A stretch of DNA of 16,122 bases from Armatimonadota bacterium (GCA_016183885.1 JACPDS010000085.1:1-16122), one strand, 5' to 3'. Shown: positions 1-8,220, numbered from the stretch's first letter. The notes: generated by a model from the sequence alone, not told the origin. Made by a program: numbers and translations.

Positions 1-300
1 AAGCAAATATTAAAACAAATGCAAAAAATGAAGGAACAAATGGGAAAAATGCAGGAAGAATTAGGAGCTCAAGTAGTGGAAGGAATTTCCGGCGGAGGCG
101 CGGTAAAAATTCAAGTAAATGGTCAGCAGGAAATATTATCCGTTAAAATTGACCCAAACGTAGTTAATCCAGAAGAAGTGGAAATTTTAGAAGATTTGAT
201 TTTAGTCGCCGCGAAAGAAGCTTTAAAACGCTCTCAGGAATTAGGAATGCAAGGTATGGCTAAACTTACCGGGGGAATGAAAATTCCAGGGCTTTTCTAA
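1..300 (+). CDS. ybaB: YbaB/EbfC family nucleoid-associated protein (5' partial)
   Basis: Small DNA-binding protein of the YbaB/EbfC family, which forms dimers with a tweezer-like shape and is thought to act in nucleoid organisation or recombination repair. The first ATG in frame is at 19, but the six codons before it (KQILKQ) are open to the window edge and fit the family's amphipathic N-terminal helix (compare the following MQKMKEQMGKMQEEL). The true start therefore very likely lies just outside the window. The rest shows the family core: a Gly-rich turn (GISGGGAVKIQVNG), the I.VKIDP strand and a C-terminal helix ending GMKIPGLF. recR begins 12 bases after the stop, the usual dnaX-ybaB-recR arrangement, so dnaX is expected upstream. 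Family assignment is secure; the exact start is not visible. Confidence 0.93.
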   Translation, partial: KQILKQMQKMKEQMGKMQEELGAQVVEGISGGGAVKIQVNGQQEILSVKIDPNVVNPEEVEILEDLILVAAKEALKRSQELGMQGMAKLTGGMKIPGLF

Positions 301-312
301 GAGATCTTTTAA

Positions 313-903
313 ATGTATCCTAAAAGTTTAAAAGAATTAATCAATGAGTTGATGAAACTGCCTTCCATTGGGCCTAAAACAGCTCAGAGGATTGCTTTTT
401 ATTTTATTCAAACTTCTTTAGAGGAATGTCAAAAATTTTCCGAAAGATTAATCAACCTTAAAATTAAATTAAAAAAATGCAAGATTTGTTTTAATTTTTC
501 AGAAAATGAAATTTGCGGGATTTGTCAAAATATACGCCGGGATTCTAAAGTTATTTGCGTAGTGGGAGATCAAAGAGAATTAGTCGCTATAGAAAAAAGC
601 AGAGAATATAATGGAATTTATCATGTTTTAGGAGGGGCAATTTCTCCTCTTGAAGGAATCGGTCCGGAAAATTTACATATTAAAGAATTATTAGTCAGAT
701 TAAATTCAGAAATTAAAGAAGTAATTTTAGCTACCAGCCCTAATGTGGAAGGAGAAGCTACGGCAATTTATTTAGCTAAATTAATTAAGCCTTTAGGAAT
801 TAAAATTTCTCGTTTAGCTCAAGGACTGCCGATGGGAGTTGATTTAGAATATGCCGATGAAGTTACTTTAGCTAAATCTTTAGATGGTCGAAGAGAACTT
901 TAA
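313..903 (+). CDS. recR: Recombination mediator protein RecR
   Basis: RecR works with RecO (and RecF) to load RecA onto SSB-coated single-stranded DNA during gap repair. The 196 residues match the usual family length of about 200. Domains in order are an N-terminal helix-hairpin-helix (LPSIGPKTAQRIAF, residues 16-29), a four-cysteine zinc finger (C56, C59, C68, C71), a Toprim domain starting at VICVVGDQREL (about 80-90), the RecR signature YHVLGGAISPLEGIGP (103-118) and a C-terminal segment ending with LPMGVDLEYADEVTLAKSL. It lies 12 bp after ybaB and 13 bp before lipA, so the three are probably cotranscribed. All key residues appear intact. Confidence 0.97.
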   Translation: MYPKSLKELINELMKLPSIGPKTAQRIAFYFIQTSLEECQKFSERLINLKIKLKKCKICFNFSENEICGICQNIRRDSKVICVVGDQRELVAIEKSREYNGIYHVLGGAISPLEGIGPENLHIKELLVRLNSEIKEVILATSPNVEGEATAIYLAKLIKPLGIKISRLAQGLPMGVDLEYADEVTLAKSLDGRREL

Positions 904-916
904 ATTTATATTCTAA

Positions 917-1795
917 ATGCGCTTAAGTATTCCTGATTATTTACGCCGCCAAATAAAGATAAATAAAGAAAAATTTCATCAAGAAAAAAGTCTTATTATT
1001 CGCGATCTCTTGATGGATTTTTCCTTAAATACAGTCTGTAAGTCTGCTCAATGTCCCAATCAAGGGGAATGTTTTTCCAATTTTACGATGACTTTTATGA
1101 TTTTAGGCGATATCTGCACAAGAAATTGTCGATTTTGCGCGGTTAATAAAGGAACCCCAGTTTCTTTATACCATGAAGAATTTTCAAAAGTTATTCAATT
1201 AATAAAAATTTTAAACTTAAAATATGTTGTAATTACATCGGTTTCTAGAGATGATTTGCCGGATGGAGGCGCAGAAAGCTTTGCTTTGTTAATTTCTAAA
1301 TTGCGCAAGATTTATCCGGATTTAATTATTGAAGTGCTTATTCCGGATTTTTTAGGAGATGAAAAATCTTTAAATTTAGTAATTAACGCTAAACCCGATC
1401 TAATTGGACATAACATGGAAACAGTAAAAAGTCTTTATTTTAAAGTAAGGCCGTCTGCTGATTATGAGCGTTCCTTAAATATATTAAAATTAATTAAAGA
1501 AAAAAAACCGGAAATATATGCCAAATCCGGTATAATGTTGGGATTGGGAGAAGAAGAAGAAGAAATTAAAATACTTTTAAATAATTTAAAATCTGTTGAC
1601 TGCGATATAGTAACTTTAGGTCAATATTTATCCCCTTCTATTAAACATTATCCGGTAAAAAGTTATATTTCTAAAGAAAAATTTAAATTTTGGAAAGATT
1701 ATACCGAAAAAATCGGTTTTAAAGCCGTTTTTTCAGAGGCATTAGCAAGAAGCTCCTATCGAGCTTATAAAATTTATCAAAAATTAAAACGATAA
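917..1795 (+). CDS. lipA: Lipoyl synthase (radical SAM)
   Basis: LipA inserts two sulfur atoms into protein-bound octanoyl groups to make the lipoyl cofactor of 2-oxoacid dehydrogenases and the glycine cleavage system. Both iron-sulfur cluster motifs are present. The auxiliary cluster cysteines are C41, C46 and C52 (CKSAQCPNQGEC). The radical SAM CxxxCxxC motif is C67, C71, C74 (CTRNCRFC). The C-terminal R-S-S-Y (278-281), whose serine ligates the auxiliary cluster, is also present. The 292-residue length is typical. A run of five GAA codons (about 1552-1566) gives a poly-Glu stretch in a variable loop. No lipB or lplA lies nearby, so the octanoyl donor enzyme is elsewhere. It is in the ybaB-recR run with a 13-bp gap, though the link to recR is probably only positional. 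Confidence 0.97.
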   Translation: MRLSIPDYLRRQIKINKEKFHQEKSLIIRDLLMDFSLNTVCKSAQCPNQGECFSNFTMTFMILGDICTRNCRFCAVNKGTPVSLYHEEFSKVIQLIKILNLKYVVITSVSRDDLPDGGAESFALLISKLRKIYPDLIIEVLIPDFLGDEKSLNLVINAKPDLIGHNMETVKSLYFKVRPSADYERSLNILKLIKEKKPEIYAKSGIMLGLGEEEEEIKILLNNLKSVDCDIVTLGQYLSPSIKHYPVKSYISKEKFKFWKDYTEKIGFKAVFSEALARSSYRAYKIYQKLKR

Positions 1796-1838
1796 AAAAG
1801 GATTCCCTTAAAAATATAAAGAATTTCTTATTTAAAAT

Positions 1839-3047
1839 ATGCCTACTTATTATTATAAAGCCGTAGATAAAGAACAACAAATTATTAAAGGAAAAATTGA
1901 AGCCGATAGCTTAAACAGCGCTAGAATAGACATTCAAAAAACAGACATGACTATTTTAGGGCTTTCCTTAAAAAAAACAGAATTTAAAATTGATTTATCC
2001 GGATTTCTTCCTTTAGACCCGTCCATATTATCTATTTTTTCCAGACAATTAGCCATTATGTTAAAAGCCGGAATTACTATCGACAAAGCTTTAGCGGCTA
2101 TATTAACTTTTGAAAAAAATAAAAAATTTGCTCTAATTTTAAAAAAGTTATTTAATGAAATTCATAAAGGCAAAAAAGTTTCTTTAGTTTTCAGCAGCTG
2201 TCCCGAAGTATTTTCTCCTTTTTATATTAATATGCTTGAAATTGGGCAATTAAGCGGAAATTTACCTCAAATTTTTGAACAGTTAGCCGAACATCAAGAA
2301 AAGGAATATAAAATACTTAAAGGAATTCAAAGCGCTTTAACTTACCCTGTATTTATTATTTTCGCCTCAATTATTGCGGTAATAATTTTAATGTGCACTT
2401 TTGTGCCCGCTTTAACAAATGTTTATAAAGGCATGAATATTACTCTGCCTATTTATACAAGAAGCTTAATTTTTTTAGCTAAATTTTTAATAAATTATTG
2501 GTGGGTTATTTTAATAGGAATAATTGCAGGAATTTTAGTTTTTTTAAATTATTATAAAAACACCCCGGCGGGAAGATATAAAATTGATAAGTTAATTTTT
2601 GATATACCATTGGTTGGAGCCGCTTATAGAAAAGTTTTAGTAGTAAGATTTTCTATGGCTTTAGCTATTTTATATAAAAATGGAATTTCTTTTATTAAAT
2701 CTTTAGATGTTATTGAAAAAATATTTGAGAATGAATTTTTTAAAGAAAATTTTAGAAATTTAGCTGAAAATGTTAAAAAAGGTTTAAAACTTTCCGAAAG
2801 TTTTAAACTGCAGAAAATTTTTCCACAATTTGTAATAGAAATGGTAAGAACTGGAGAAGAAACCGGCCAGCTGGATAAATTTTGCAGTAAATTAGCTAAT
2901 TATTATGAAACAGAAATAGATTATGTTTTGGCAACCATAAATTCTTATATCGAGCCAATAATAATTTTATTTTTAGCTGTAGTGGTAGGTTATATTATGC
3001 TCTCAGTTTTAATGCCTCTTTATACTTTATTGCAAAGTATAACTTAA
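1839..3047 (+). CDS. Type II secretion / type IV pilus inner-membrane platform protein (GspF/PilC family)
   Basis: Polytopic inner-membrane protein that forms the platform coupling the assembly ATPase to pseudopilus or pilus growth. The 402 residues match the family (about 400). The N-terminus MPTYYYKAVD is typical. Two T2SSF repeats are seen: about 66-190, starting FSRQLAIMLKAGITIDKAL, and about 268-392, starting VRFSMALAILYKNGISFIKSL. Hydrophobic segments lie at about 169-190, 217-238 and 370-395. The conserved ETGQLDKFCSKLANYYE stretch is in the second repeat. No ATPase, pilin or secretin genes are adjacent, so I cannot tell GspF from PilC. A 43-bp gap separates it from lipA. A filament or secretion machine of this kind supports a didermic cell, though type IV pilus systems also occur in single-membrane bacteria. 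Confidence 0.93.
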   Translation: MPTYYYKAVDKEQQIIKGKIEADSLNSARIDIQKTDMTILGLSLKKTEFKIDLSGFLPLDPSILSIFSRQLAIMLKAGITIDKALAAILTFEKNKKFALILKKLFNEIHKGKKVSLVFSSCPEVFSPFYINMLEIGQLSGNLPQIFEQLAEHQEKEYKILKGIQSALTYPVFIIFASIIAVIILMCTFVPALTNVYKGMNITLPIYTRSLIFLAKFLINYWWVILIGIIAGILVFLNYYKNTPAGRYKIDKLIFDIPLVGAAYRKVLVVRFSMALAILYKNGISFIKSLDVIEKIFENEFFKENFRNLAENVKKGLKLSESFKLQKIFPQFVIEMVRTGEETGQLDKFCSKLANYYETEIDYVLATINSYIEPIIILFLAVVVGYIMLSVLMPLYTLLQSIT

Positions 3048-3094
3048 ATAGCTTAATTTTACATTTTCTCGCGCTAAAACTATATCAAAAATTT

Positions 3095-4003
3095 ATGATT
3101 ATGAAAATAGATTTAAGTATTAATTTAGCCGGAATAAAAATGAAAAATCCTGTCATGGTTGCTTCAGGAACTTTTAATTTAGAATACGCTAAAATTTTTG
3201 ATTTAAATAAATTGGGAGCGATTATAACAAAATCAATTACTTTAAAGCCTCGAGCCGGAAATCCTCCTCCCCGAATAGTAGAAACACCCTTCGGCATTTT
3301 AAATTCAATTGGATTAGAGAATGCAGGAATAGAAAGCTTTGTTTTAAAAGAACTTCCTTTATATAAAAAGTTAAAATTACCTTTAATTGTAAGTATTGCC
3401 GGGAAAACAGAACAAGAATATGTAGATTTAATCAAAATTTTAGAAAAAGAGGCGGGGATTTCAGCTTATGAACTTAATCTTTCCTGCCCTAATATTAAAA
3501 AAGGAGGGATAGTTTTTTCTCAAAGCCCGGAAATTTTATCTTCTTTAATAAAAAAGACTCTAACTTTAACTAGACTTCCTTTGATTGCCAAACTTACTCC
3601 CGAGGTAAATGATATTGTCAAAATAGCTAAAACGGCCGAAAAGAATGGAATTAGCGCTTTGGCTCTCAGCAATACTTTTTTAGGAATGAGTATTGATTAT
3701 AAAAAAAGGAAACCTCGCTTAGGAAATATTTTTGGAGGATTATCCGGACCAGCTATTAAACCCTTGGCTTTAAGAATAGTATATCAGGCGGCCAGGCGTG
3801 TAAAAATACCTATAATTGGAATGGGCGGAATTACTAATTTCATGGATGCTTTAGAATTTATTATCGCCGGGGCAGCTGCTATATCAATAGGAACGGCTAA
3901 TTTTATTAATCCCAAAACTGCTTTAGAAGTTATTCAGGGAATAAAAGATTATTTAAGAAAAAATAACCTTAGCTTAAAAAAATTAAGAGAAAGTTTAAAA
4001 TAG
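3095..4003 (+). CDS. pyrD: Dihydroorotate dehydrogenase, class 1B catalytic subunit
   Basis: FMN enzyme that oxidises dihydroorotate to orotate in pyrimidine synthesis. The active-site base is the cysteine of NLSCPN (C131), which marks class 1 rather than the membrane-bound class 2 (serine) enzymes. Other family marks are MVASGTFNLEYA (21-32), the FMN-contacting K46 of ITKSIT, PPPRIVETPFGILNSIGLEN (57-76), the lysine of AKLTPEV, and GMGGI followed by AISIGTA near the C-terminus. Class 1B is supported by general similarity to PyrDB enzymes, which use NAD+ through the partner PyrK. No pyrK is in the window. Two in-frame ATGs (3095, 3101) could start the protein, and neither has a clear Shine-Dalgarno sequence. 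The 302-residue length is normal. Confidence 0.95.
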   Translation: MIMKIDLSINLAGIKMKNPVMVASGTFNLEYAKIFDLNKLGAIITKSITLKPRAGNPPPRIVETPFGILNSIGLENAGIESFVLKELPLYKKLKLPLIVSIAGKTEQEYVDLIKILEKEAGISAYELNLSCPNIKKGGIVFSQSPEILSSLIKKTLTLTRLPLIAKLTPEVNDIVKIAKTAEKNGISALALSNTFLGMSIDYKKRKPRLGNIFGGLSGPAIKPLALRIVYQAARRVKIPIIGMGGITNFMDALEFIIAGAAAISIGTANFINPKTALEVIQGIKDYLRKNNLSLKKLRESLK

Positions 4004-4128
4004 CCTTTTATATATTAGATTTTTAATCTTTAATAATATCTTGAAATATCAATTTCACTCCCTTAACTTAATAATTTTGTATTTTTGTTAACATTTTTTT
4101 AACCTTTTTCTATTTACATTTAATTAGA

Positions 4129-4134
4129 TATAAT
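4129..4134 (+). promoter_or_regulatory. Candidate -10 element for the 147-residue unknown gene
   Basis: TATAAT lies 48 bp before the ATG at 4177, in a very AT-rich 173-bp gap after pyrD. No good -35 hexamer sits at 16-18 bp spacing; TTTACA occurs but only 10 bp away. In AT-rich DNA this match alone is weak. It is listed because the gap and strong ribosome binding site suggest a separate transcription unit. Confidence 0.3.
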
Positions 4135-4160
4135 TTATCTTTTTATAAGAATATTAAAAA

Positions 4161-4166
4161 GGGAGG
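4161..4166 (+). promoter_or_regulatory. Strong Shine-Dalgarno sequence (GGGAGG)
   Basis: AAAGGGAGGAA precedes the ATG at 4177, with ten bases between GGGAGG and the start codon. It is one of the best ribosome binding sites in the window. It fixes the start of the downstream gene and suggests that the unknown protein is well translated. Confidence 0.75.
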
Positions 4167-4176
4167 AATTTTTAAA

Positions 4177-4620
4177 ATGGAAATAAGTAAGGCTCAAATA
4201 TTAAAAAATGCCCAAAAATTACATGAAGAGGCAAAAGGTCTTGAGAAGCAATTAATGAGAATGGAGGGAACGCCATTGGATAACGACCCAAGAAAAGACT
4301 GCGTATCTGTTTCTCCATTAAGCGGAAAACCTTTTTGGGGATCCATAGAAAAAAAAGATATAGTCGATGGCAATAGCATGTTTATGCGCGCCTCTAGAAT
4401 GAATAAAAAAGGCAGCCAAGAAACCTTTATTTATAAAAGAGAAGAATATGATTATGAGTTTTATACTAACGAAGTTAATTATAGTAATAAAGATTCAAAG
4501 AGCGGAAAAACTCGCTATAAAGATATGCAGGAAATCTATGATGGTTATGTTGTCAGCACAGACTATAAAGAAGGCGCGGGCATAGATACTCCGCTTGAAA
4601 TGCCTGTCAATATGTCTTAA
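4177..4620 (+). CDS. Protein of unknown function, 147 residues
   Basis: I do not recognise this protein. It is soluble-looking, rich in Lys, Glu, Asp, Tyr and Asn, with no signal peptide or membrane segment. Residues 1-30 (starting MEISKAQILKNAQKLHEEAK) look helical, possibly a coiled coil. The rest alternates charged and aromatic residues and could be beta-rich, with Tyr-dense stretches such as EEYDYEFYTNEVNY (89-102) and a Gly/Ser segment at SVSPLSGKPFWGS (44-56). There is a single cysteine (C42). A strong ribosome binding site, an upstream gap of 173 bp and host-like codon use support a real, separately expressed gene. Its stop overlaps by three bases the end of the convergent polyprenyl synthase gene, leaving no room for a terminator between them. 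Confidence 0.8.
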   Translation: MEISKAQILKNAQKLHEEAKGLEKQLMRMEGTPLDNDPRKDCVSVSPLSGKPFWGSIEKKDIVDGNSMFMRASRMNKKGSQETFIYKREEYDYEFYTNEVNYSNKDSKSGKTRYKDMQEIYDGYVVSTDYKEGAGIDTPLEMPVNMS

Positions 4621-5588
4621 ACAAGAGCTCTTTTGGGTATATTTTGAGCTAAAGAAAAAAGGGCTTGTTTATATTGATTATTTTTTAGAGAATCTAAATA
4701 AGAAATGGCCGCTTTAGAATAATAAGAAGCTAATTTTAAAGTATAATCTTTAGTTTTATAGTCCTGCATAATTTTTAAGACTTTAGAAAAATTTTGGTTA
4801 GTTATTTTTCCGTTATTTAATATATTTTTTAAAGAAGTTCGATCTTTCAAAGAAGATGCCTTTAAAGTATAAATTAAGGGGAGCGTAAAGTTTTTTTGAC
4901 GCAGATCATTTCCTATCGGTTTCCCTAAAATTTTTTCTTTCCCCCAAAAATCTAAAATATCATCTATAATTTGGAAAGAAATCCCTAAGTTTAAACCATA
5001 TTGAGTGAAATTTTTAATTTCTTGAGGACTTCCTTTCCCAAATAATGCTCCAATTTCACAGGCAGCCGAAAATAAAGCCGCAGTTTTATTTTTAATGATT
5101 TCTAAGTAGTCTTTTAAGGTAATTTCTAAATTGTTTTGAAGTTTTATTTCATTTAATTGACCTATAGACATTTTAATCATTGCCTTGGAGAGAATTTTAA
5201 AGCTTTCAATATATTCTTCTCTGCATAAATTATAAAAAGTATTGGTTAACAAAAAATCGGCTAAAAGTATGGAAACTTTATTATTCCATTTAGCATTAAG
5301 AGATAATTCTCCCCGGCGCAGTTTCACCTCGTCAATCACATCATCATGCAATAACGAAGCTAAGTGAATTATTTCTACGGCCGAAGCTATTTTAATAATT
5401 CTTTGATCTAATTTTCCTAAAGCTCCGGCGGAAAATAAAACTAAAGAAGGGCGCAGTCTTTTACCCGAAGTGATTATATAAGAACGGGCGGTTTGAGAAA
5501 TAAAATCATCCTGTCCTTTGAGATAATTTTTAATTTCTCTTTCGATATTTTTTAATTCGTCTATAATTAATTCGTAATTTACCGACAT
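4617..5588 (-). CDS. Polyprenyl synthetase (trans, probably long chain)
   Basis: Condenses isopentenyl diphosphate onto an allylic diphosphate to make a linear polyprenyl chain. The 323 residues carry GKRLRPSL (43-50), the first Asp-rich motif DDVID (82-86) followed by RRG, and the second Asp-rich motif DDILD (209-213). The residues four and five places before the first motif are small (S78, A77), as in octaprenyl/heptaprenyl-type enzymes, so a long product for a quinone side chain is more likely than geranylgeranyl or farnesyl diphosphate. This chain-length call is inference. The start codon overlaps the end of hemL (ATG lies within ATGTCGGTAA), so translation is probably coupled. It is the last gene of the seven-gene minus-strand run. 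Confidence 0.93.
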   Translation of the reverse strand: MSVNYELIIDELKNIEREIKNYLKGQDDFISQTARSYIITSGKRLRPSLVLFSAGALGKLDQRIIKIASAVEIIHLASLLHDDVIDEVKLRRGELSLNAKWNNKVSILLADFLLTNTFYNLCREEYIESFKILSKAMIKMSIGQLNEIKLQNNLEITLKDYLEIIKNKTAALFSAACEIGALFGKGSPQEIKNFTQYGLNLGISFQIIDDILDFWGKEKILGKPIGNDLRQKNFTLPLIYTLKASSLKDRTSLKNILNNGKITNQNFSKVLKIMQDYKTKDYTLKLASYYSKAAISYLDSLKNNQYKQALFSLAQNIPKRALV

Positions 5589-6873
5589 ATTTCTCTTAAG
5601 GCTTCTTCTATACTTTTTAAAGTATAATTTAAATCTTCATCGCTGTGAGCGGAAGAAACAAATACTGCTTCAAATTGAGAAGGAGGAAAATAAATTCCTC
5701 TTTTTAATAAAGCTTGGAAAAATTTAGCGTATAATTTAAGATTAGCGCTTTTAGCGCTTTTAAAATCTTTAACTTTAAAATTTGTAAAAAATAAGCTAAA
5801 AATTGAACCGATAAAATTTAGCTGATAATTTAAATTTAGCTTTTTTAAAATTTCTTTTATTCCTGAAATTAATTTTTGAGCCTTTTTATTTAAATTTAAA
5901 TAAAAAGCTTTTTCTTTTAAAATTTTTAACGTTGCTATTCCGGCAGATAATGCCAGGGATTTCCCGAAAGGGTCCCGGCTTGATATACTCCTCCTAAAGG
6001 CGCTATATATTGCATAATCTCTCTTTTTCCTCCATAAGCGCCTACAGGCAATCCTCCTCCAATAATCTTTCCCAAACAAGTTAAATCAGGAGATATTTTA
6101 TAATATTCTTGAGCCCCGCCTTTCGCAAGGCGAAAACCGGTAATAATTTCATCAAAGATTAAAATAATCCCCTTTTTTAAAGTAATTTCTCTTAAAATTT
6201 TCAAGAAATTTTCTTGGGGGATTATAACCCCCATATTAGCCGCTACAGGCTCTATAATCACTGCGGCAATTTCTTTCCCTTGATTATTAATTAATCTTTC
6301 TAAAGAAGTTAAATCATTATAAGGCAGAACCAAAGTATTTTTAGTAATTTCTTCGGGAACCCCTAAACTATCAGGAAGACCAAAAGTTAAAACTCCGGAC
6401 CCGGCTTTAGCTAATAAGCTGTCAGAATGACCATGATAACAGCCTTCAAATTTAATAATTTTTTTCCTGCCGGTATAACCACGCGCTAACCTGATCGCGC
6501 TCATTGCGGCTTCTGTGCCAGAATTGACCAATCTAAGCATTTCTATAGAAGAAAAAAATTCGCAAATTAATTTAGCCAATTCAATTTCCAAGGGATTTAC
6601 CGCGCCAAAACTTGTCCCCAGTCTTAAAGTTTCTTCAAGAGCTTTAATTACTTGAGGATGAGTATGTCCTAAAATTAAAGGTCCCCATGAGCCGATATAA
6701 TCAATAAAATTATTTCCGTCTAAATCATAAATTTTAGCGCCTTCTCCTTTTTTAATATAAATCGGCTCTCCCCCTACCGCTCCAAAAGCGCGGACAGGAG
6801 AATTCACTCCGCCCGGAAAATATTTTTGAGCGATTTTGTAAAGCTCTTTTGATTTTTGAATAGTTTTTAACAT
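5579..6873 (-). pseudogene. hemL: Glutamate-1-semialdehyde 2,1-aminomutase, single-base frameshift
   Basis: PLP enzyme converting glutamate-1-semialdehyde to 5-aminolevulinate, the entry to tetrapyrroles by the C5 route. The first frame (6873 downwards) gives 306 correct residues: PGGVNSPVRAFGAVGG (20-35), NSGTEAAMSAIRLAR (117-131), the DE pair (241-242) and the catalytic lysine K269 in LGKIIGGGLPVGAYGG. After SGNP the frame reads WHYLPE-stop, while the family's LALSAGIATLKIL continues one frame over to a stop at 5579. Adding one base to the CCC run (plus-strand GGG 5956-5958) restores an open frame of 1,296 nt, or 431 residues, the normal length. As given, the product lacks its last quarter or so. 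There is no canonical slippery heptamer. A sequencing error or a recent mutation are both possible. ahbB lies 11 bp upstream and the downstream gene overlaps its end. Confidence 0.9.
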
Positions 6874-6884
6874 TTTTTATCGCA

Positions 6885-7358
6885 TTATAAAAAATATTTA
6901 GGTTCAGTTTTTTTATATTCTTTTTTAGTAATTAAAACTTTATATTTAATATTTTGAGCTACTTTTTTTAATTCTAAAATTTTATTTTTTAATCCTTTTT
7001 CACTTTGAGCATGAATCATCGTATATAAATTATAAGGAAAATCCGGAAAAGCAGGACGTTCATAACAATGGCTTACCTCAGGAAAAACGCTAAATTTTTC
7101 CCCCAAGAGAATTACTTTTTTTTCAGGAACCTGCCAAACTACCATAGCGTTAAATTTATATCCCGAATTTTCATGAGAAATTCTTGCCCCAAAACTGCTG
7201 ATTACTCCTCTTTTTTTAAAATCTTTAATTTTTTTAATTAAATCTTCTTCTTTAATTTTAAGTTTTTGGGCTAAAATATTAAATGGTCTTAAAGCTAAAA
7301 AAGAATTTTCCTGTAAAAGCTTAATAATTTGTTTGTCTTTTTTATTTAATAAACTCAT
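6885..7358 (-). CDS. ahbB: Siroheme decarboxylase subunit, AhbB-type (Lrp/AsnC fold)
   Basis: Probably removes acetate side-chain carboxyls from siroheme (to 12,18-didecarboxysiroheme) in the alternative, siroheme-dependent heme pathway. It has an Lrp-like N-terminal helix-turn-helix (about 8-56), so automated tools may call it an AsnC-family regulator. The motifs SHCYERP (96-102) and FPYNLYTMIHA (107-117) are those of AhbB/NirD-type decarboxylases and not of DNA-binding Lrp proteins. The length of 157 residues fits. Characterised enzymes are usually AhbA-AhbB pairs. No ahbA is visible here, so it may act alone or with a partner elsewhere. It overlaps the DUF362 gene by 17 bp and precedes hemL by 11 bp, which supports a tetrapyrrole role. 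Confidence 0.85.
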   Translation of the reverse strand: MSLLNKKDKQIIKLLQENSFLALRPFNILAQKLKIKEEDLIKKIKDFKKRGVISSFGARISHENSGYKFNAMVVWQVPEKKVILLGEKFSVFPEVSHCYERPAFPDFPYNLYTMIHAQSEKGLKNKILELKKVAQNIKYKVLITKKEYKKTEPKYFL

Positions 7359-8220
7359 CTTTAAAATTTAAACATTTAGCATAAATATCTTGACAGCAAT
7401 ATCTTAAATGAGTTATAAGGGGTCTATGTCTTAAAAAATTCTTTTTAACTTTACTGATTTCCTCTCCTAAAATTTTTATTTCTTCAAAACTAGGTAAAAT
7501 TTCTTTAATATAATTTAAATATTCTATTTTTTCCGGATTAATTCCCATAATTTGCGCTCCCACATAATCTACATAAAAGGGATGATAGCCTCCTATTACT
7601 ACACCCATCTTAATTGGGCAGCTAACAACCTCGTCTCTTTGATTGCCGATTATTCCGTCGATAATATTTAAATGAGATGGAATGGCTTGATAAAGATCGG
7701 CGATTACTTTGCGGATATAAGGATGAAGTTTTAGTTTATTTCTTAAAGGAATCACTGCCCCAAAAAGGTTTTTCAAACTAAGAGTTGCCCGCGCCAAAGA
7801 ATGAATTTTAAGCTTGCTTAAATTAATAAAATAATCGCATTTTGCCGCGGTTTCAGCAATAGGCAAAGTTTTAGCATAAAATGGATGAGGAATAATTTTT
7901 TTAACTATTTTATCTTGATTTAGATTTATAAGTGCCGCGCCGAATTCTTTAGCTAATTCAATATATCCATTTTTTTTAAAAGCTTCAAAAACATCCACTC
8001 CGCAGCCTTCTCCGATATAAACTTGACAGTTTTTCAAGCGCTCTAAAACCGCTCTGGCTATTTTTGCATCCGTAGTAATTCCAGATGAAGCGGTATTAGC
8101 GGTTGTAAGATTAGGTTTAATAAGTACAGTTTTATCGGCAAGAGAAAAATCTAAAAGATTTAAAACTTCTTTAGCGGCTAGATAAGGATCGTCATTTTTA
8201 ACTATAGTTATTATTTGCAT
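7342..8220 (-). CDS. DUF362 domain protein
   Basis: Member of the DUF362 family, whose function is not established; many relatives carry ferredoxin domains. The family signature is seen as VLIKPNLTT (32-40), GEGCGVDVF (70-78), and the KLKIHSLARATLSLKNLFGAV segment near the middle. This copy of 292 residues has no CxxCxxC ferredoxin motif. The only clustered cysteines are a CC pair and one more near the C-terminus, so it is a stand-alone DUF362 domain. There is no signal peptide. It overlaps ahbB by 17 bp and follows the glycosidase gene by 8 bp. Its place directly before ahbB and hemL hints at an accessory role in tetrapyrrole metabolism, which is only contextual inference. Confidence 0.85.
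   Translation of the reverse strand: MQIITIVKNDDPYLAAKEVLNLLDFSLADKTVLIKPNLTTANTASSGITTDAKIARAVLERLKNCQVYIGEGCGVDVFEAFKKNGYIELAKEFGAALINLNQDKIVKKIIPHPFYAKTLPIAETAAKCDYFINLSKLKIHSLARATLSLKNLFGAVIPLRNKLKLHPYIRKVIADLYQAIPSHLNIIDGIIGNQRDEVVSCPIKMGVVIGGYHPFYVDYVGAQIMGINPEKIEYLNYIKEILPSFEEIKILGEEISKVKKNFLRHRPLITHLRYCCQDIYAKCLNFKDEFIK

Noticed and set aside
1549..1569. GAA-rich run in lipA as a simple repeat locus
   Set aside because: It is short, in frame and encodes a plausible acidic loop; nothing suggests phase variation.
3085..3435. 116-codon open frame on the minus strand
   Set aside because: It is antisense to the well-supported pyrD gene, and its sequence reads like a back-translation of conserved PyrD motifs.
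4017..4029. Hairpin AGATT-TTT-AATCT after pyrD as a terminator
   Set aside because: The stem is only five AT-rich pairs and no T-run follows; such hairpins occur by chance in AT-rich DNA.
4194..4379. 61-codon open frame on the minus strand
   Set aside because: Antisense to the unknown 147-residue gene, which has a strong ribosome binding site; this frame has none.
5956..5970. Programmed -1 ribosomal frameshift in hemL
   Set aside because: There is no X-XXY-YYZ slippery heptamer in frame and no obvious downstream stem; a base deletion explains it more simply.
5959..6079. Upstream part of the shorter hemL frame as an independent start
   Set aside because: Its residues before the frameshift point do not match HemL; only the part after about 5958 is the true continuation of hemL.
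6885..7358. Lrp/AsnC transcription regulator
   Set aside because: The helix-turn-helix is present, but the conserved CYERP and PYNLYTM motifs and the hemL neighbour point to the decarboxylase branch of this fold.
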